In this document: positions 51,366-59,826 of the stretch, piece after piece
Numbering within the stretch: the stretch's first letter is position 1
How the letters are laid out: the number at the start of each line of letters is the position of its first letter
From: JBGANR01 sp044222225
Lineage (GTDB): Bacteria; Actinomycetota; Actinomycetes; Mycobacteriales; Mycobacteriaceae
DNA length: 64,000 nucleotides
Reading direction: 5' to 3'
Assembly (NCBI GenBank): GCA_044222225.1
Contig: JBGANR010000004.1
Coordinates: 124,001-188,000 of the forward strand
Program-made: the position numbers and the translations under genes
Notes under the pieces: generated by a model
What the model saw: only the letters and a program-made list of their open reading frames with translations
What the model was told of the DNA's origin: nothing
Databases searched by the model: none

Positions 51366-52184
51366 GTGATCAACGACGACCCCTCTGCGCGTCGCCGCGA
51401 TGAGGGACGAGACGCCGACGCCGGCGGCCTCGCCCTCATCGACAAGGTCGACGCCGCCGTCACGGCGCTCGAGGCGGGCGGGGAGCTGACGGCGGCCGAG
51501 CTCGCCGATCGGCTCGGCGAGCCGCTGAGCTCGACATACCGGATGCTGCAGAGCCTCATCGGCGTCGGCTGGGTCGACCGCGGTTCGCGGCGCGGCCGGT
51601 ATCGACTCGGCTTGCCGATGATGACGATCGGGGGGCTGGTCGAGGACGCGATCGACATCCGCGAGGTGGCGCGTCCGGTGCTGGAATCGCTGCTGCGCGA
51701 CATCGGCGCGACGAGCTTCCTGTGCATCCGGCGCGGTTCGCGAGCGGTGTGCGTCGAATGGTTCGGCGGGCAGGCGGTGCGGTCGGCGGCGATGGATCTG
51801 GGCAGCTCGCTGCCGCTGTACTCCGGGGCGGCGCCGCGGGCGCTGCTCGCGTTCCTGCCCGAGTCCGAGCGGGAATCGGTTCTCACCGGCGATGAGGCGC
51901 GGCTGCCGGGGGATCCGCCGCGGCCGTCGGACGCTGACGTGCGGCACGACCTGCAGGCCGTGCGTCGCCGGGGCTATTCGGTGTCGGACGAGGACGTCAC
52001 CGTCGGCATCGTCGCGCTCGGCGCACCCGTCTTCAACCATCGGCACGAGCTCGCCGGCAGCATCGCCGTCAGCGGGTTGCGGGCGCAGGTGCTCGGGCCG
52101 GGCCGGGAGCGCAACATCCGGCTGCTGCTCGACGCCGCGCGGTCCGTCAGCGTCGCGCTCGGCGACCAGGTGGTGGCGTCGTGA
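51366..52184 (+). CDS. IclR-family transcriptional regulator (1)
   Basis: 272-residue regulator with a winged helix at about 25-85 (KVDAAVTALEAGGELTAAELADRLGEPLSSTYRMLQSL) and the GAF-like IclR ligand domain (IREVARPVLESLLRDIGATSFL, GSSLPLYSGAAPRALLAF, VRRRGYSVSDEDVTVGIVALGAPVF). GTG start at 51366. It is the first of two tandem IclR genes, next to the inositol-side operon that ends at 50.6 kb, but separated from it by the MntA/HepT remnant. Effector unknown. Confidence 0.88.
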   Translation: MINDDPSARRRDEGRDADAGGLALIDKVDAAVTALEAGGELTAAELADRLGEPLSSTYRMLQSLIGVGWVDRGSRRGRYRLGLPMMTIGGLVEDAIDIREVARPVLESLLRDIGATSFLCIRRGSRAVCVEWFGGQAVRSAAMDLGSSLPLYSGAAPRALLAFLPESERESVLTGDEARLPGDPPRPSDADVRHDLQAVRRRGYSVSDEDVTVGIVALGAPVFNHRHELAGSIAVSGLRAQVLGPGRERNIRLLLDAARSVSVALGDQVVAS

Positions 52185-52284
52185 GCCGAAGGCGTGTCAT
52201 ATCGGGTGCCTCTGGGCATCGTGGCGACAATAATCGTCGCGAGGGCGCTGTGGCGCTACCGATACGACGCGCGACGGTGGTGCC
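52185..52284. promoter_or_regulatory. Gap with short palindrome between IclR genes
   Basis: A GCGAC-N7-GTCGC palindrome (GCGACAATAATCGTCGC, 52223-52239) lies 45 nt before the second IclR start. It is the only A+T-rich spot in the gap and a good candidate operator or promoter element for the second regulator. Confidence 0.4.
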
Positions 52285-53028
52285 ATGAGCGTCGAACGCC
52301 CGATGGGCGTGCTGCAGAAGGCCGCCGACCTCGTCGCTCTGCTCGCCGAGCGGGGGCCGCTGGCTCCGCCGGAGATCGCTGAACGGATCGGGATGCCGCG
52401 ATCCAGCGTCTATCGGCTCGCGGAGGCGTTGGCGCAGGCGCGGTTGACGGTGACGCTGCCCGATTCGCGGATCAAGGTGAGCGAGCGCTGGCTGTCGTTG
52501 GCCGACGCCGCACGGGTCGCGATGTCGGAGTGGACCGGTGCGAGGACGGTGCTCGACGAGTTGGCGCGTGACACCGGGCAGACCGTGTTCCTCAGCGTCC
52601 CGCGAGGTGATCAGGTCGTCTGCATCGACTGGTCGCAGGGCCGGGCGTTCAACGTCCTGCTGCTCAAACCGGGTCGGACGCTGCCGCTTTACGCGGGAGC
52701 GGAGGGTCGCGCGGCCCTGGCGTTCGGCGACGACGATCTGGCCGAGGAGTATCTCGCCCGGGCGCCCTTCCCGGTGCTGACGGCGGCGACCGTCGCAGGC
52801 GCCGACGAGCTCCGCCGCGACCGCGCCGAGACGCGTGCGCGGGGTTTCAGCGTTTCGGACGAAGACGTGACCGACGGTATCGGTGCGCTCGGCGTCCCGG
52901 TCGTCGGCCGCGGCGGCGTGCTCGCGGGCGTCCTCTCGCTCGCGGGCCTGGCCGACGACGTCCGCTCCCGGCGGGACGAGCTCGCCGAACGGTTGCGCAT
53001 GGGCGCGGCGGAGCTCACACGCCGCTGA
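52285..53028 (+). CDS. IclR-family transcriptional regulator (2)
   Basis: 247-residue paralog of the preceding gene, without the N-terminal extension. Helix-turn-helix at about 10-55 (VLQKAADLVALLAERGPLAPPEIAERIGMPRSSVYRLAEAL); ligand domain with SVPRGDQVVCIDW, GRTLPLYAGAEGRAALAF and RGFSVSDEDVTDGIGALGVPV. The tandem pair shares the SVSDEDVT-GI-ALG-PV segment. ATG at 52285. Convergent with the aquaglyceroporin gene through a perfect 40-bp palindrome. Confidence 0.88.
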   Translation: MSVERPMGVLQKAADLVALLAERGPLAPPEIAERIGMPRSSVYRLAEALAQARLTVTLPDSRIKVSERWLSLADAARVAMSEWTGARTVLDELARDTGQTVFLSVPRGDQVVCIDWSQGRAFNVLLLKPGRTLPLYAGAEGRAALAFGDDDLAEEYLARAPFPVLTAATVAGADELRRDRAETRARGFSVSDEDVTDGIGALGVPVVGRGGVLAGVLSLAGLADDVRSRRDELAERLRMGAAELTRR

Positions 53029-53103
53029 GTGGGTCGGGCTGACTTCTGGTCGGCCGCGCCACTGCACGAGCAGGACGTCCGGGTGCCGCTGATCGAATCA
53101 ACT

Positions 53104-53143
53104 GGGCCGTGGGGCCGTCGCCATGGCGACGGCCCCACGGCCC
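53104..53143. terminator. 40-bp perfect palindrome (bidirectional terminator)
   Basis: Positions 53104-53143 read the same on both strands (arms GGGCCGTGGGGCCGTCGCC and its inverse complement, centre AT). It lies between the convergent IclR (ends 53028) and aquaporin (ends 53162) genes, the expected place for a bidirectional terminator. Confidence 0.85.
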
Positions 53144-53161
53144 GGGTTTCACCCCGTCAGG

Positions 53162-53941
53162 TCACACGAGCGTCCCCTTGGTGGCGAGGTAGAGCAGGCT
53201 GGCGAGGACCGAGCCCAGGACCGAGCCCAGGAGCGGGCCCACGATCGGCACCCAGGAGTAGCCCCAATCGGCGCTGCCCTTGCCCTTGATCGGCATGACC
53301 GCATACGCGATGCGGGCGCCCAGGTCGCGGGCGGGGTTGAGGGCGTACCCGGTCGGCGAGCCGAGAGAGTTGCCGAGGGCGAGGACCACGAAGGCGACGG
53401 CCGCGTAGCCGAGCCCGGAGTTGCCGAAGCCGGTGATACTGGCCGGGTTATCCGGTTCGGACAGAGTGATGCCGGGCGAAAGCAGGATCCAGAAGACGAG
53501 AACGAAGGTGGCGATCATCTCCGTGACGACATTCCAGCCGAAACTGCGGATCACCGGACCGGTTGCGAAGATGCCCAGGGTGTCTTGTGGGTTCGGCTCC
53601 TCGTCGAAGTTCTTCTTGAAGACGAGCCAGCACAATACGGAGCCGACGAAGGCGCCGATCAACTCGGCGGCCAGATAAGCCGGCACCAGGCTCCACGGGG
53701 TCTTACCGGTCATGGCGAGACCGAGGGTGACCGCCGGATTCAAATGCGCCCCCGACCGCCAAGCGACGCTGGCGCCGATGAAGACCGCGAGACCCCAGCC
53801 GAAGTTGACGAGCAACCAGCCGCCGTTGAAACCTTTGGACTTCTCCAGGACGACTGTGGCGACGACGCCGCAGCCGACCAACAGGAGCAATGCGGTGCCG
53901 GTGATTTCCCAGATGAATATCTGAGAGATTGTCGGTGTCAT
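53162..53941 (-). CDS. glpF: Aquaglyceroporin (MIP family)
   Basis: 259-residue membrane channel for glycerol or other polyols. Six hydrophobic segments with the two half-helices NPAVT (about 68-72) and NPAR (about 201-204); GYALNPARDLG with Asp after the second NPAR is the glyceroporin-type signature rather than water-only aquaporin. It is followed upstream by an SDR and an FGGY kinase gene on the same strand. Together they form a polyol uptake, oxidation and phosphorylation set. The ATG has AGGAGGCCTGA upstream. Confidence 0.88.
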   Translation of the reverse strand: MTPTISQIFIWEITGTALLLLVGCGVVATVVLEKSKGFNGGWLLVNFGWGLAVFIGASVAWRSGAHLNPAVTLGLAMTGKTPWSLVPAYLAAELIGAFVGSVLCWLVFKKNFDEEPNPQDTLGIFATGPVIRSFGWNVVTEMIATFVLVFWILLSPGITLSEPDNPASITGFGNSGLGYAAVAFVVLALGNSLGSPTGYALNPARDLGARIAYAVMPIKGKGSADWGYSWVPIVGPLLGSVLGSVLASLLYLATKGTLV

Positions 53942-54038
53942 TCAGGCCTCCTAGCCCATGACAGCCGGCGCCTGCGCCGGCATGGTTGATCAAAAGAAGT
54001 GATCGGAACCCGAGTCGCCGACTGCCCTGCGAAAACCT

Positions 54039-54069
54039 GAATCTCTGGGAAATCGTGAATCTCTGGGAA
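54039..54069. repeat. Short direct repeats before aquaporin gene
   Basis: GAATCTCTGGGAA occurs at 54039-54051 and 54057-54069 (18-bp period), with a decayed third copy near 54074. They lie in the 194-nt gap upstream of the aquaporin start and could be regulator half-sites. Confidence 0.45.
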
Positions 54070-54087
54070 GACGGGAATCTTCAGGAG

Positions 54088-54113
54088 ATCAGGAACCTCT
54101 GCCGGTTCCTGAT
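54088..54113. terminator. Hairpin between SDR and aquaporin genes
   Basis: Perfect 10-bp stem ATCAGGAACC / GGTTCCTGAT with a 6-nt loop, 23 nt past the SDR stop in the direction of transcription. May attenuate or stabilise the transcript before the aquaporin gene. Confidence 0.55.
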
Positions 54114-54135
54114 TCCGATGATGAGATCCGGTGCG

Positions 54136-54891
54136 CTACTCGTGCGCCGTCCAGCCGCCGTCCACCAACAGGTTGTGGCCGGTGATGCCACTGGTCGACG
54201 GTGAGGCGAGGAAGAGTACGGCATTGGCGACCTCGCTCATCTGCAGAAGACGCCCCAGCGGGATCCGCGACTGCATGTGGCTGAGCCACTCGCCCTTTTC
54301 GAGGTTGTGCGAGGTCATCGGCGTCACCACATAGCCCGGGCTGACGGTGTTGACCTCGATCCCGTGCGGGCCGCCGGAAACAGCGAGATCGCGCGTGACG
54401 GCTTGCAGGCCGGCCTTGGTGGCCGCATAGACGAGATGTTGACCGTCGGTGGTCTGTGCGCGGTGCGATGCGATGTTGATGATCTTGCCCGACTTCTGTG
54501 TGAGCATCACCCGGTACGCCTGCTGCGCGACGAAGAACGGGGCCTTGAGGTTCACATCGTTGAGGAGGTCCCACTCCGCCTCGGTGATGTCCTCGTTCGG
54601 CGTCCGGTTGGCCAACCCGGCCGCGTTGACGACCACGTCGATCCGCCCGAAGCGCGACATGATTGCCGCCATCGCGGCCTCGATCTCCGCGACCGACCGC
54701 AGGTTGCAGGCGAATGCGGTCGCCGTCCCGGGGCCGTCGGCGGTGATCTGCTGCGCGGCCTGCGTGGCCTTCTCGAATTGGACGTCGACGATGGCGACGG
54801 TCGCACCACGCGCGCCGAACTGCCGCGCGATCTCTTGGCCGATGCCGCTCGCGGCGCCGGTGACGATGCAGACTTTCCCGTCGAATTCCAT
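54136..54891 (-). CDS. SDR polyol/sugar dehydrogenase
   Basis: 251-residue classical SDR. TGAASGIG at 11-18, NAAG at 89-92, Ser142, Tyr155 and Lys159 in YAATK, then PGYVVTPMT and the C-terminal DGGWTAHE. Set between an FGGY kinase and a glycerol-type channel, it probably oxidises the polyol to the ketose that the kinase phosphorylates. The start ATG 54889-54891 has AAAAGGATCTCC upstream; the longer frame lacks a site. Confidence 0.84.
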   Translation of the reverse strand: MEFDGKVCIVTGAASGIGQEIARQFGARGATVAIVDVQFEKATQAAQQITADGPGTATAFACNLRSVAEIEAAMAAIMSRFGRIDVVVNAAGLANRTPNEDITEAEWDLLNDVNLKAPFFVAQQAYRVMLTQKSGKIINIASHRAQTTDGQHLVYAATKAGLQAVTRDLAVSGGPHGIEVNTVSPGYVVTPMTSHNLEKGEWLSHMQSRIPLGRLLQMSEVANAVLFLASPSTSGITGHNLLVDGGWTAHE

Positions 54892-54982
54892 GGAGATCCT
54901 TTTCTCGTGTTCGGTGGTTTTTCGGTTCAAGCGCATGCGCCGCCGGGCGAGATCGGCGGGGTGGGATCGTCCCTCGTGCATC

Positions 54983-55030
54983 GCCGGGCGGTCGCGTAGG
55001 GCGAAAAGTGCTCGTTCGCGACCGCCCGGC
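54983..55030. terminator. 14-bp-stem hairpin after FGGY kinase
   Basis: Perfect 14-bp stem (GCCGGGCGGTCGCG / CGCGACCGCCCGGC) with a 20-nt loop, 6 nt past the kinase stop. Likely partial terminator between the kinase and SDR genes. Confidence 0.65.
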
Positions 55031-55036
55031 GTCGCA

Positions 55037-56599
55037 TCAGTGCGCCATCTGGCGATGAAGAGTGCGGAAGAAACCGCCGTTCGCCAACGACTCGTAGCCC
55101 GAGACGAAGCGTTCATAGGCCTTGTCGTAGGCGTCGTAGTTATCCGGGTTCGGTTGGTAGACGGCCTTGATCCGGACGGCGCGCGCGACGGCGTCATCGA
55201 GCGAGGAGTACACGCCGAGGCCGATTCCGGCGTACATGGCGGCACCGAGGCAACCGGTCTCCGCGACCTCCAGGACGGAGACCGGGACCTTGTACATGTC
55301 GGCCTGCATCTGATTCCAGACCTCGGAGTTCGTGGCCCCGCCGACAGCGCGGATATCGTTGACCGGGATGCCGACCTTGCGGATGGACTCGATGTTGTCG
55401 CGCATCTCCAGCGTGATGCCCTCGAGCACCGCCCTGGCCATCTCGGCCTTGGTGGTCCCGAGCGTCACCCCGAGGAAGCAGCCCCGCGCGTACGGATCGG
55501 CCCGCGGGCCGCTCCCGGCGCCCTGCAGGTGCGGGAGGAACACGAGTCCGTTCGAGCCCGACGGCACGGCCTCGATCACCTTGTTGATCAGGCGATAGGC
55601 GTTGCCGCTGGGGCCGAACTCCTTCGCCATCGCCATCTCGATGGAGCAGATCGTGTCCCGGAACCAGCGATAGCAGCTGGCCGAAGCGATCGACGCCGCC
55701 TCCACCGTGTAGTTCTCCGGGCCGGAGTTGTTCTTGAAGATCAGTGTTCCGTTGGGGTCGCGCGACGACTCGTCGGACACCACATAGGTGGCGCCGTAGG
55801 TGCCGATGACGGCGACGGCCGTTCCTTCGCGTACCAGTCCGCCGCCCATCGTCGAGCAGTTCTGATCCATCGCGCCGACGCACAGCAGCGTGCCTTCGGC
55901 GAGACCGGTCTGGATCGCGATGTCGCGCGGCACCCGGCCGGCGACACTGCCGGCCTGCACGATCCGGGGGAGCTTGGTGATGTCCAGTCCGATCGCGTCG
56001 ACGATCTCCTGGCTCCACTCGCCGGCGTCGATATCGAAGATTCCCGTGCGAGAGGCGGTGGCGGTGTCGCTGACGAACCAGTCCTCGGCGCCGAACTCCT
56101 TGAGGAAGAAGTCCTGATGATGCGAGATGCGGGCCGTTTCGGCGAAGCTCTCGGGCTCGTTGTCCTTGAACCAGAGGTACTTGGTCAGACACGGCACCGT
56201 GGAGATCGGGTAGCCGGAGATCTGGTACAGGCGATCCGGGTCGATGTACTCGCCTTCGCGAATTCTCGATACATAGTCCACGCCGCGGGTGTCCTGCCAG
56301 CCGATGAACGGCCGGATGAGCTTGCCCTCCTCGTTCAAGGCGCCGAATACCGAGCCCTGCGTCGAGATGGACAACGCCTTGATGTCTTCCGCCGGAACGC
56401 CGGCGTCGCGAATGGCTTCACGGACGCTGTCGAACAGCTCGGGGGTGAGATCTTCCGGGACCTGCTCCACCCAGCCGGGATGGGGATAGTGGCACGGGTA
56501 CTCGCGGTAGTCGGTGCCGATCAGGTGTCCGTCGAGATCGAAGACGCACGTCTTACACCCGGTGGTGCCGGCGTCGATACCCATGAGGTAGATGGCCAT
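55037..56599 (-). CDS. FGGY-family carbohydrate kinase
   Basis: 520-residue sugar kinase (actin-like ATPase fold). N-terminal nucleotide loop GIDAGTTGCKTCVFD (7-21), SISTQGSVFG, GWQDTRGVDY, then GAMDQNCSTMGGGL in the second domain and GGATNSEVWNQMQADM with the adenosine-binding glycines. This type groups with xylulokinase / LsrK-like kinases rather than glycerol kinase. Start ATG 56597-56599 with AAAGGAGAATCCC. Probably phosphorylates the ketose made by the SDR at 54136; exact sugar unknown. Confidence 0.87.
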   Translation of the reverse strand: MAIYLMGIDAGTTGCKTCVFDLDGHLIGTDYREYPCHYPHPGWVEQVPEDLTPELFDSVREAIRDAGVPAEDIKALSISTQGSVFGALNEEGKLIRPFIGWQDTRGVDYVSRIREGEYIDPDRLYQISGYPISTVPCLTKYLWFKDNEPESFAETARISHHQDFFLKEFGAEDWFVSDTATASRTGIFDIDAGEWSQEIVDAIGLDITKLPRIVQAGSVAGRVPRDIAIQTGLAEGTLLCVGAMDQNCSTMGGGLVREGTAVAVIGTYGATYVVSDESSRDPNGTLIFKNNSGPENYTVEAASIASASCYRWFRDTICSIEMAMAKEFGPSGNAYRLINKVIEAVPSGSNGLVFLPHLQGAGSGPRADPYARGCFLGVTLGTTKAEMARAVLEGITLEMRDNIESIRKVGIPVNDIRAVGGATNSEVWNQMQADMYKVPVSVLEVAETGCLGAAMYAGIGLGVYSSLDDAVARAVRIKAVYQPNPDNYDAYDKAYERFVSGYESLANGGFFRTLHRQMAH

Positions 56600-56672
56600 G
56601 GGATTCTCCTTTGAATTCACTGGCTCTGTCGAGCGGCCCTGCCGGGTCGAGCGGGGGCGAGGCCTGTGGCCG

Positions 56673-56687
56673 ATCATATGATGATCA
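56673..56687. promoter_or_regulatory. Operator candidate upstream of FGGY kinase
   Basis: GATCATATGATGATC contains a GATCATATGATC-like palindrome with one inserted triplet; TATGATGATC recurs at 56796-56805 overlapping the FadR start. Probable binding sites for the divergent regulator. Confidence 0.55.
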
Positions 56688-56798
56688 GAATCTGCGGTCA
56701 ATGGTTTCCGTGATTCCGTTCTAGCCTGGCCGTATGACCTTTTAAGTCCGCTATACGTGATAGCTGCGCATGAGCGCCCGGTCAGTTAGGACGGTCGT

Positions 56799-57608
56799 AT
56801 GATGATCGACATGACCGATCGATCGGTGCTCTCCGGTGTCGTCCCCGCTCGTCTCGGACCGCCTGCGGGGAGGAGGCCGACTCGACTGCCCATCTGGCTC
56901 GCCGATCAGGTGGAAGCCAGCCTGTTGGAAGGCCGGTATGCGGTAGGCGCTCAGATGCCGACCGAGCAAGGTCTCGCCGAGAGTTACGGCGTCAGCAGGC
57001 AGGTCGTTCGAGAGGCCACCCGACTTCTCGAAGACCGGGGTCTCGTCGACATCAGGCCCGGGCGTGGGATGACCGTGTTGGCGCCCGATGTAGACGTGAC
57101 GGTGCAGCGATTCCGCGCGCTGCTGCAGCGTGGCGAAGCCAGCTTCCGGCAGCTGATGCAGCTGCGCCACATGACCGAGAGTGAGATGGCCGCGATAGCG
57201 GCGCTGAACCGCACCGCCGACGATCTGCAACGGATGCAGGCCGCCATAGAGCAGGCGAGCGCTCACGTGGACGACTACGACGCCTGCCTGGAGAGCGACC
57301 TGGCGTTTCATGAAGCCGTCGCCCGTGCGACGCACAATCCCTTCGTGATGGCTTTTGTCCTGCCGATCAACGCCACGCTTCGTGATTCCTACCGATGGCC
57401 GATCAGCTACCTGGCGACACAGCCCCACACCCTCGCCGAACACAGAGCCATCGCCGATGCCATCGCCGACCGCGATGTCGATGCGGCAAGACTGGTCACG
57501 ACTCGGCATCTCGATCGGATCCTGGTCGATGCGGCCCACCTGATCGGCGGCGGCCCGGATGCCGACGATCAGGTGGGCCGAACATCACCGCCGACCCCAG
57601 GCCTGTGA
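56799..57608 (+). CDS. GntR-family (FadR/FCD-type) regulator
   Basis: 269-residue regulator. Helix-turn-helix at about 30-95 (LPIWLADQVEASLLEGRYAVG, LAESYGVSRQVVREATRLLEDRGLV) followed by the FCD domain (RHMTESEMAAIAALN, ESDLAFHEAVARATHNPFVM, AEHRAIADAIADRD) with its metal-binding Asp and His. The start ATG 56799 overlaps a TATGATGATC element shared with 56673-56687, suggesting autoregulation. Divergent from the FGGY operon it most likely controls. Its last 24 nt overlap the end of the convergent aldehyde dehydrogenase gene. Confidence 0.88.
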   Translation: MMIDMTDRSVLSGVVPARLGPPAGRRPTRLPIWLADQVEASLLEGRYAVGAQMPTEQGLAESYGVSRQVVREATRLLEDRGLVDIRPGRGMTVLAPDVDVTVQRFRALLQRGEASFRQLMQLRHMTESEMAAIAALNRTADDLQRMQAAIEQASAHVDDYDACLESDLAFHEAVARATHNPFVMAFVLPINATLRDSYRWPISYLATQPHTLAEHRAIADAIADRDVDAARLVTTRHLDRILVDAAHLIGGGPDADDQVGRTSPPTPGL

Positions 57609-59057
57609 CTCCCCGGCCGCCGAATGTCGTTGGGGGACGTTCCACGGATTGTCGTCCCGCAGCGGTTCGGGCAGCCAGTCGTCGAAGAAACCCTGGTAGG
57701 CCACCGGTCGCAGGAACCGCTCGATCGACGCCGTGCCGACGGCGGTGTGCAGCGGGTTCGTCGTCGACGGAAAGGGTCCGCCGTGATGCTGCGCCGGTGT
57801 CACCGAGACGCCCGTCGGCCAGTCGTTGACGAGGATCCGGCCGGCCTTCTCCTCGATCGAGGGGAGCAGCGACGCGACGAGCGCGCCGTCGGACTCCTCG
57901 GCCTGGACCGTGAGCGTCAGCGATCCCTCGAACGTCGACACGGCCCGCGCGACCTGATCCGTGTCGCCGTACTCGACGACGATCGAGAACGGCCCGAAGG
58001 CCTCGGTCAGCACGTTCTCGCGATGCCGCTCGAACGTCTCGTGGTCGATCGCCAGCAGTCCGGGGGTCGGCACCCCGTCGACGACGGCCGACCGGGCGAG
58101 CAGCCGGCCCCCGACGTGGTCGACGAGTTCGGTGAGGCGGGCGGCGAACCCGGCGGTGATCGATTCGGTGAGCAGTTCGCCGGTGCGCACGGCGGCGGTG
58201 GCCGATGCGAGTTCGGCGTCGAGACCGTGTCCCTCCGGCAGGAACAGCAGCCCGGGTTTCGTGCAGAACTGACCGTTGCCCAGGGTGAAGGAACCGACGA
58301 AGCCCCGAGCGATCTCGGCGCCCCGTGCCGCGACCGCCGCCGGCGTGACGAGCACCGGATTGATGCTGCCGAGTTCGCCGTAGAACGGAATCGGCCGCGC
58401 CCGTCCCGCGGCCAGTGCGGCGAGCGCGAGGCCGCCGTTCACCGATCCCGTGAACGTCCCGGTGTCGACGCGGTCGTCCGTCAGCGCGGCGACGCCCGCG
58501 GCCCGGCCGTAGACGACGTCGAACGTGCCCGTCGGCGAGCCGGCCGCGTCCAGTGCGGCGCGGACGACCGCCGCCGTCCGCGCGCTGAGCTCGGGATGTC
58601 CCTGGTGCGCCTTGACCACGACGGGGCACCCGGCCGCCAGCGCCGCGGCGGTGTCCCCACCGGCCACCGAGAACGCGAACGGGAAGTTGCTCGCCGCGAA
58701 GTTGAGGACGACGCCGATGGGCCGTCGCATGCGGCGGATGTCTGGCCGCGGCCCCGAACCGAACTCGGGATCGGGCGCGTCGATCCGCACGTCGAGGTGA
58801 CGTGCGGCCAGCGCCTCCTCCGCGAACAGTCGCAGCTGCATCGTCGTCCGCCGGAGCTCGCCGCGCAGCCGTGCCTCGGGCAGATGGGATTCGGCCATCG
58901 CGACCGGGACCAGTTCGTCGGCAGCGGCGTCGAGCGCGTCGGCGACGGCGACGAGCAGGGCGTGCCGGCGGGCGGGGGACTGCACCGCGAGGATCGGCTT
59001 CGCCGCCGCGGCCGCGGCGAGGACGGCGTCGAGCTCGGTGCTCGTCGTGTCGTTCAT
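57585..59057 (-). CDS. Alpha-ketoglutaric semialdehyde-type aldehyde dehydrogenase
   Basis: 490-residue NADP-preferring aldehyde dehydrogenase of the 2,5-dioxopentanoate / fatty aldehyde (AldH) type. Motifs: NFAASNFPFAFSVAGGDTAAALAAG (about 115-140), FTGSVNGG (about 206-213), YGELGSINPVLV with the general-base Glu, and nucleophile Cys in GNGQFCTKPG (about 272-281). Such enzymes finish oxidative pentose and sugar-acid pathways. Start ATG 59055-59057, overlapping the rpiA stop (ATGA). It ends 24 nt inside the convergent FadR gene. Confidence 0.86.
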   Translation of the reverse strand: MNDTTSTELDAVLAAAAAAKPILAVQSPARRHALLVAVADALDAAADELVPVAMAESHLPEARLRGELRRTTMQLRLFAEEALAARHLDVRIDAPDPEFGSGPRPDIRRMRRPIGVVLNFAASNFPFAFSVAGGDTAAALAAGCPVVVKAHQGHPELSARTAAVVRAALDAAGSPTGTFDVVYGRAAGVAALTDDRVDTGTFTGSVNGGLALAALAAGRARPIPFYGELGSINPVLVTPAAVAARGAEIARGFVGSFTLGNGQFCTKPGLLFLPEGHGLDAELASATAAVRTGELLTESITAGFAARLTELVDHVGGRLLARSAVVDGVPTPGLLAIDHETFERHRENVLTEAFGPFSIVVEYGDTDQVARAVSTFEGSLTLTVQAEESDGALVASLLPSIEEKAGRILVNDWPTGVSVTPAQHHGGPFPSTTNPLHTAVGTASIERFLRPVAYQGFFDDWLPEPLRDDNPWNVPQRHSAAGESQAWGRR

Positions 59058-59815
59058 CGACGCCACGCCGGCTTGCGGGCGGCCGACCGGTTGGGCAGGT
59101 CGATGATCCACGAGTCACCGCTCGGCGACGCCATGAGGATCTCGTCGACGATGCCGGTGAACATGCCGTTCTCCGCCACACCGGGGATCCAGTTGAGATT
59201 GGTGTCGAGCAGCGCCTTGTCCGTGATCGCGATGAGGTGCGCATCGAGGATGAAGTTGCCGTTGTCGGTGACCACCGGCTCGCCGTCGCGCATCCGCCGC
59301 ACGATCTCGATGTCCGAGTAGCCGAGGTCCGTCAACAGGGCCCGGACCGAGCGCTCGGTGGCCTGCCAGCCGTACTGCACCACCTCGATGGGCAGTGGGA
59401 AGCGTCCGAGCCGGTCGACCAGCTTGGTGTCGTCGGCGATGCAGACCACCTTGTTCGACGCCTCCGCCACCATCCGCTCCCAGAGCAGGCAGGCGCCGCC
59501 GCCCTTGATCTGGTCGCCGTCGTGGTCGACCTCGTCCGGGCCGTCGAGGGTGACGTCGAGCGGACGGTCGAGCGTGTTGATGTCGACGAGCGTGATGCCC
59601 ACCGAGAGTGCGAGATCGCGTGTGAAGTTCGATGTCGGAACGCCGATGACATCGAGGCCCTCGGCGACCTTCTCACCGAGGGCGCGGACGAACCATGCCG
59701 ACGTCGTGCCGGAGCCCAATCCGAGCCGGGCGCCGTCGTACGCGTAGCGCTCCACGGCGGCCCGCCCGACGGCGTACTTCGCCTTGTCCTGCGCCGATTC
59801 GGGGTTGTACTTCAT
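59054..59815 (-). CDS. rpiA: Ribose-5-phosphate isomerase A
   Basis: 253-residue isomerase interconverting ribose 5-phosphate and ribulose 5-phosphate. GLGSGTTSAWFV (32-43), DGPDEVD (about 92-98), KGGGACLLWERM (about 104-115) and the catalytic glutamate in LLWERM are intact. The C-terminal GMFTGIVDEI is typical. ATG 59813-59815 has AAAGGAATCACC upstream. It is coupled by ATGA to the aldehyde dehydrogenase, an odd pairing suggesting an assembled pentose or sugar-acid operon. Confidence 0.9.
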   Translation of the reverse strand: MKYNPESAQDKAKYAVGRAAVERYAYDGARLGLGSGTTSAWFVRALGEKVAEGLDVIGVPTSNFTRDLALSVGITLVDINTLDRPLDVTLDGPDEVDHDGDQIKGGGACLLWERMVAEASNKVVCIADDTKLVDRLGRFPLPIEVVQYGWQATERSVRALLTDLGYSDIEIVRRMRDGEPVVTDNGNFILDAHLIAITDKALLDTNLNWIPGVAENGMFTGIVDEILMASPSGDSWIIDLPNRSAARKPAWRR

Positions 59816-59826
59816 GGTGATTCCTT

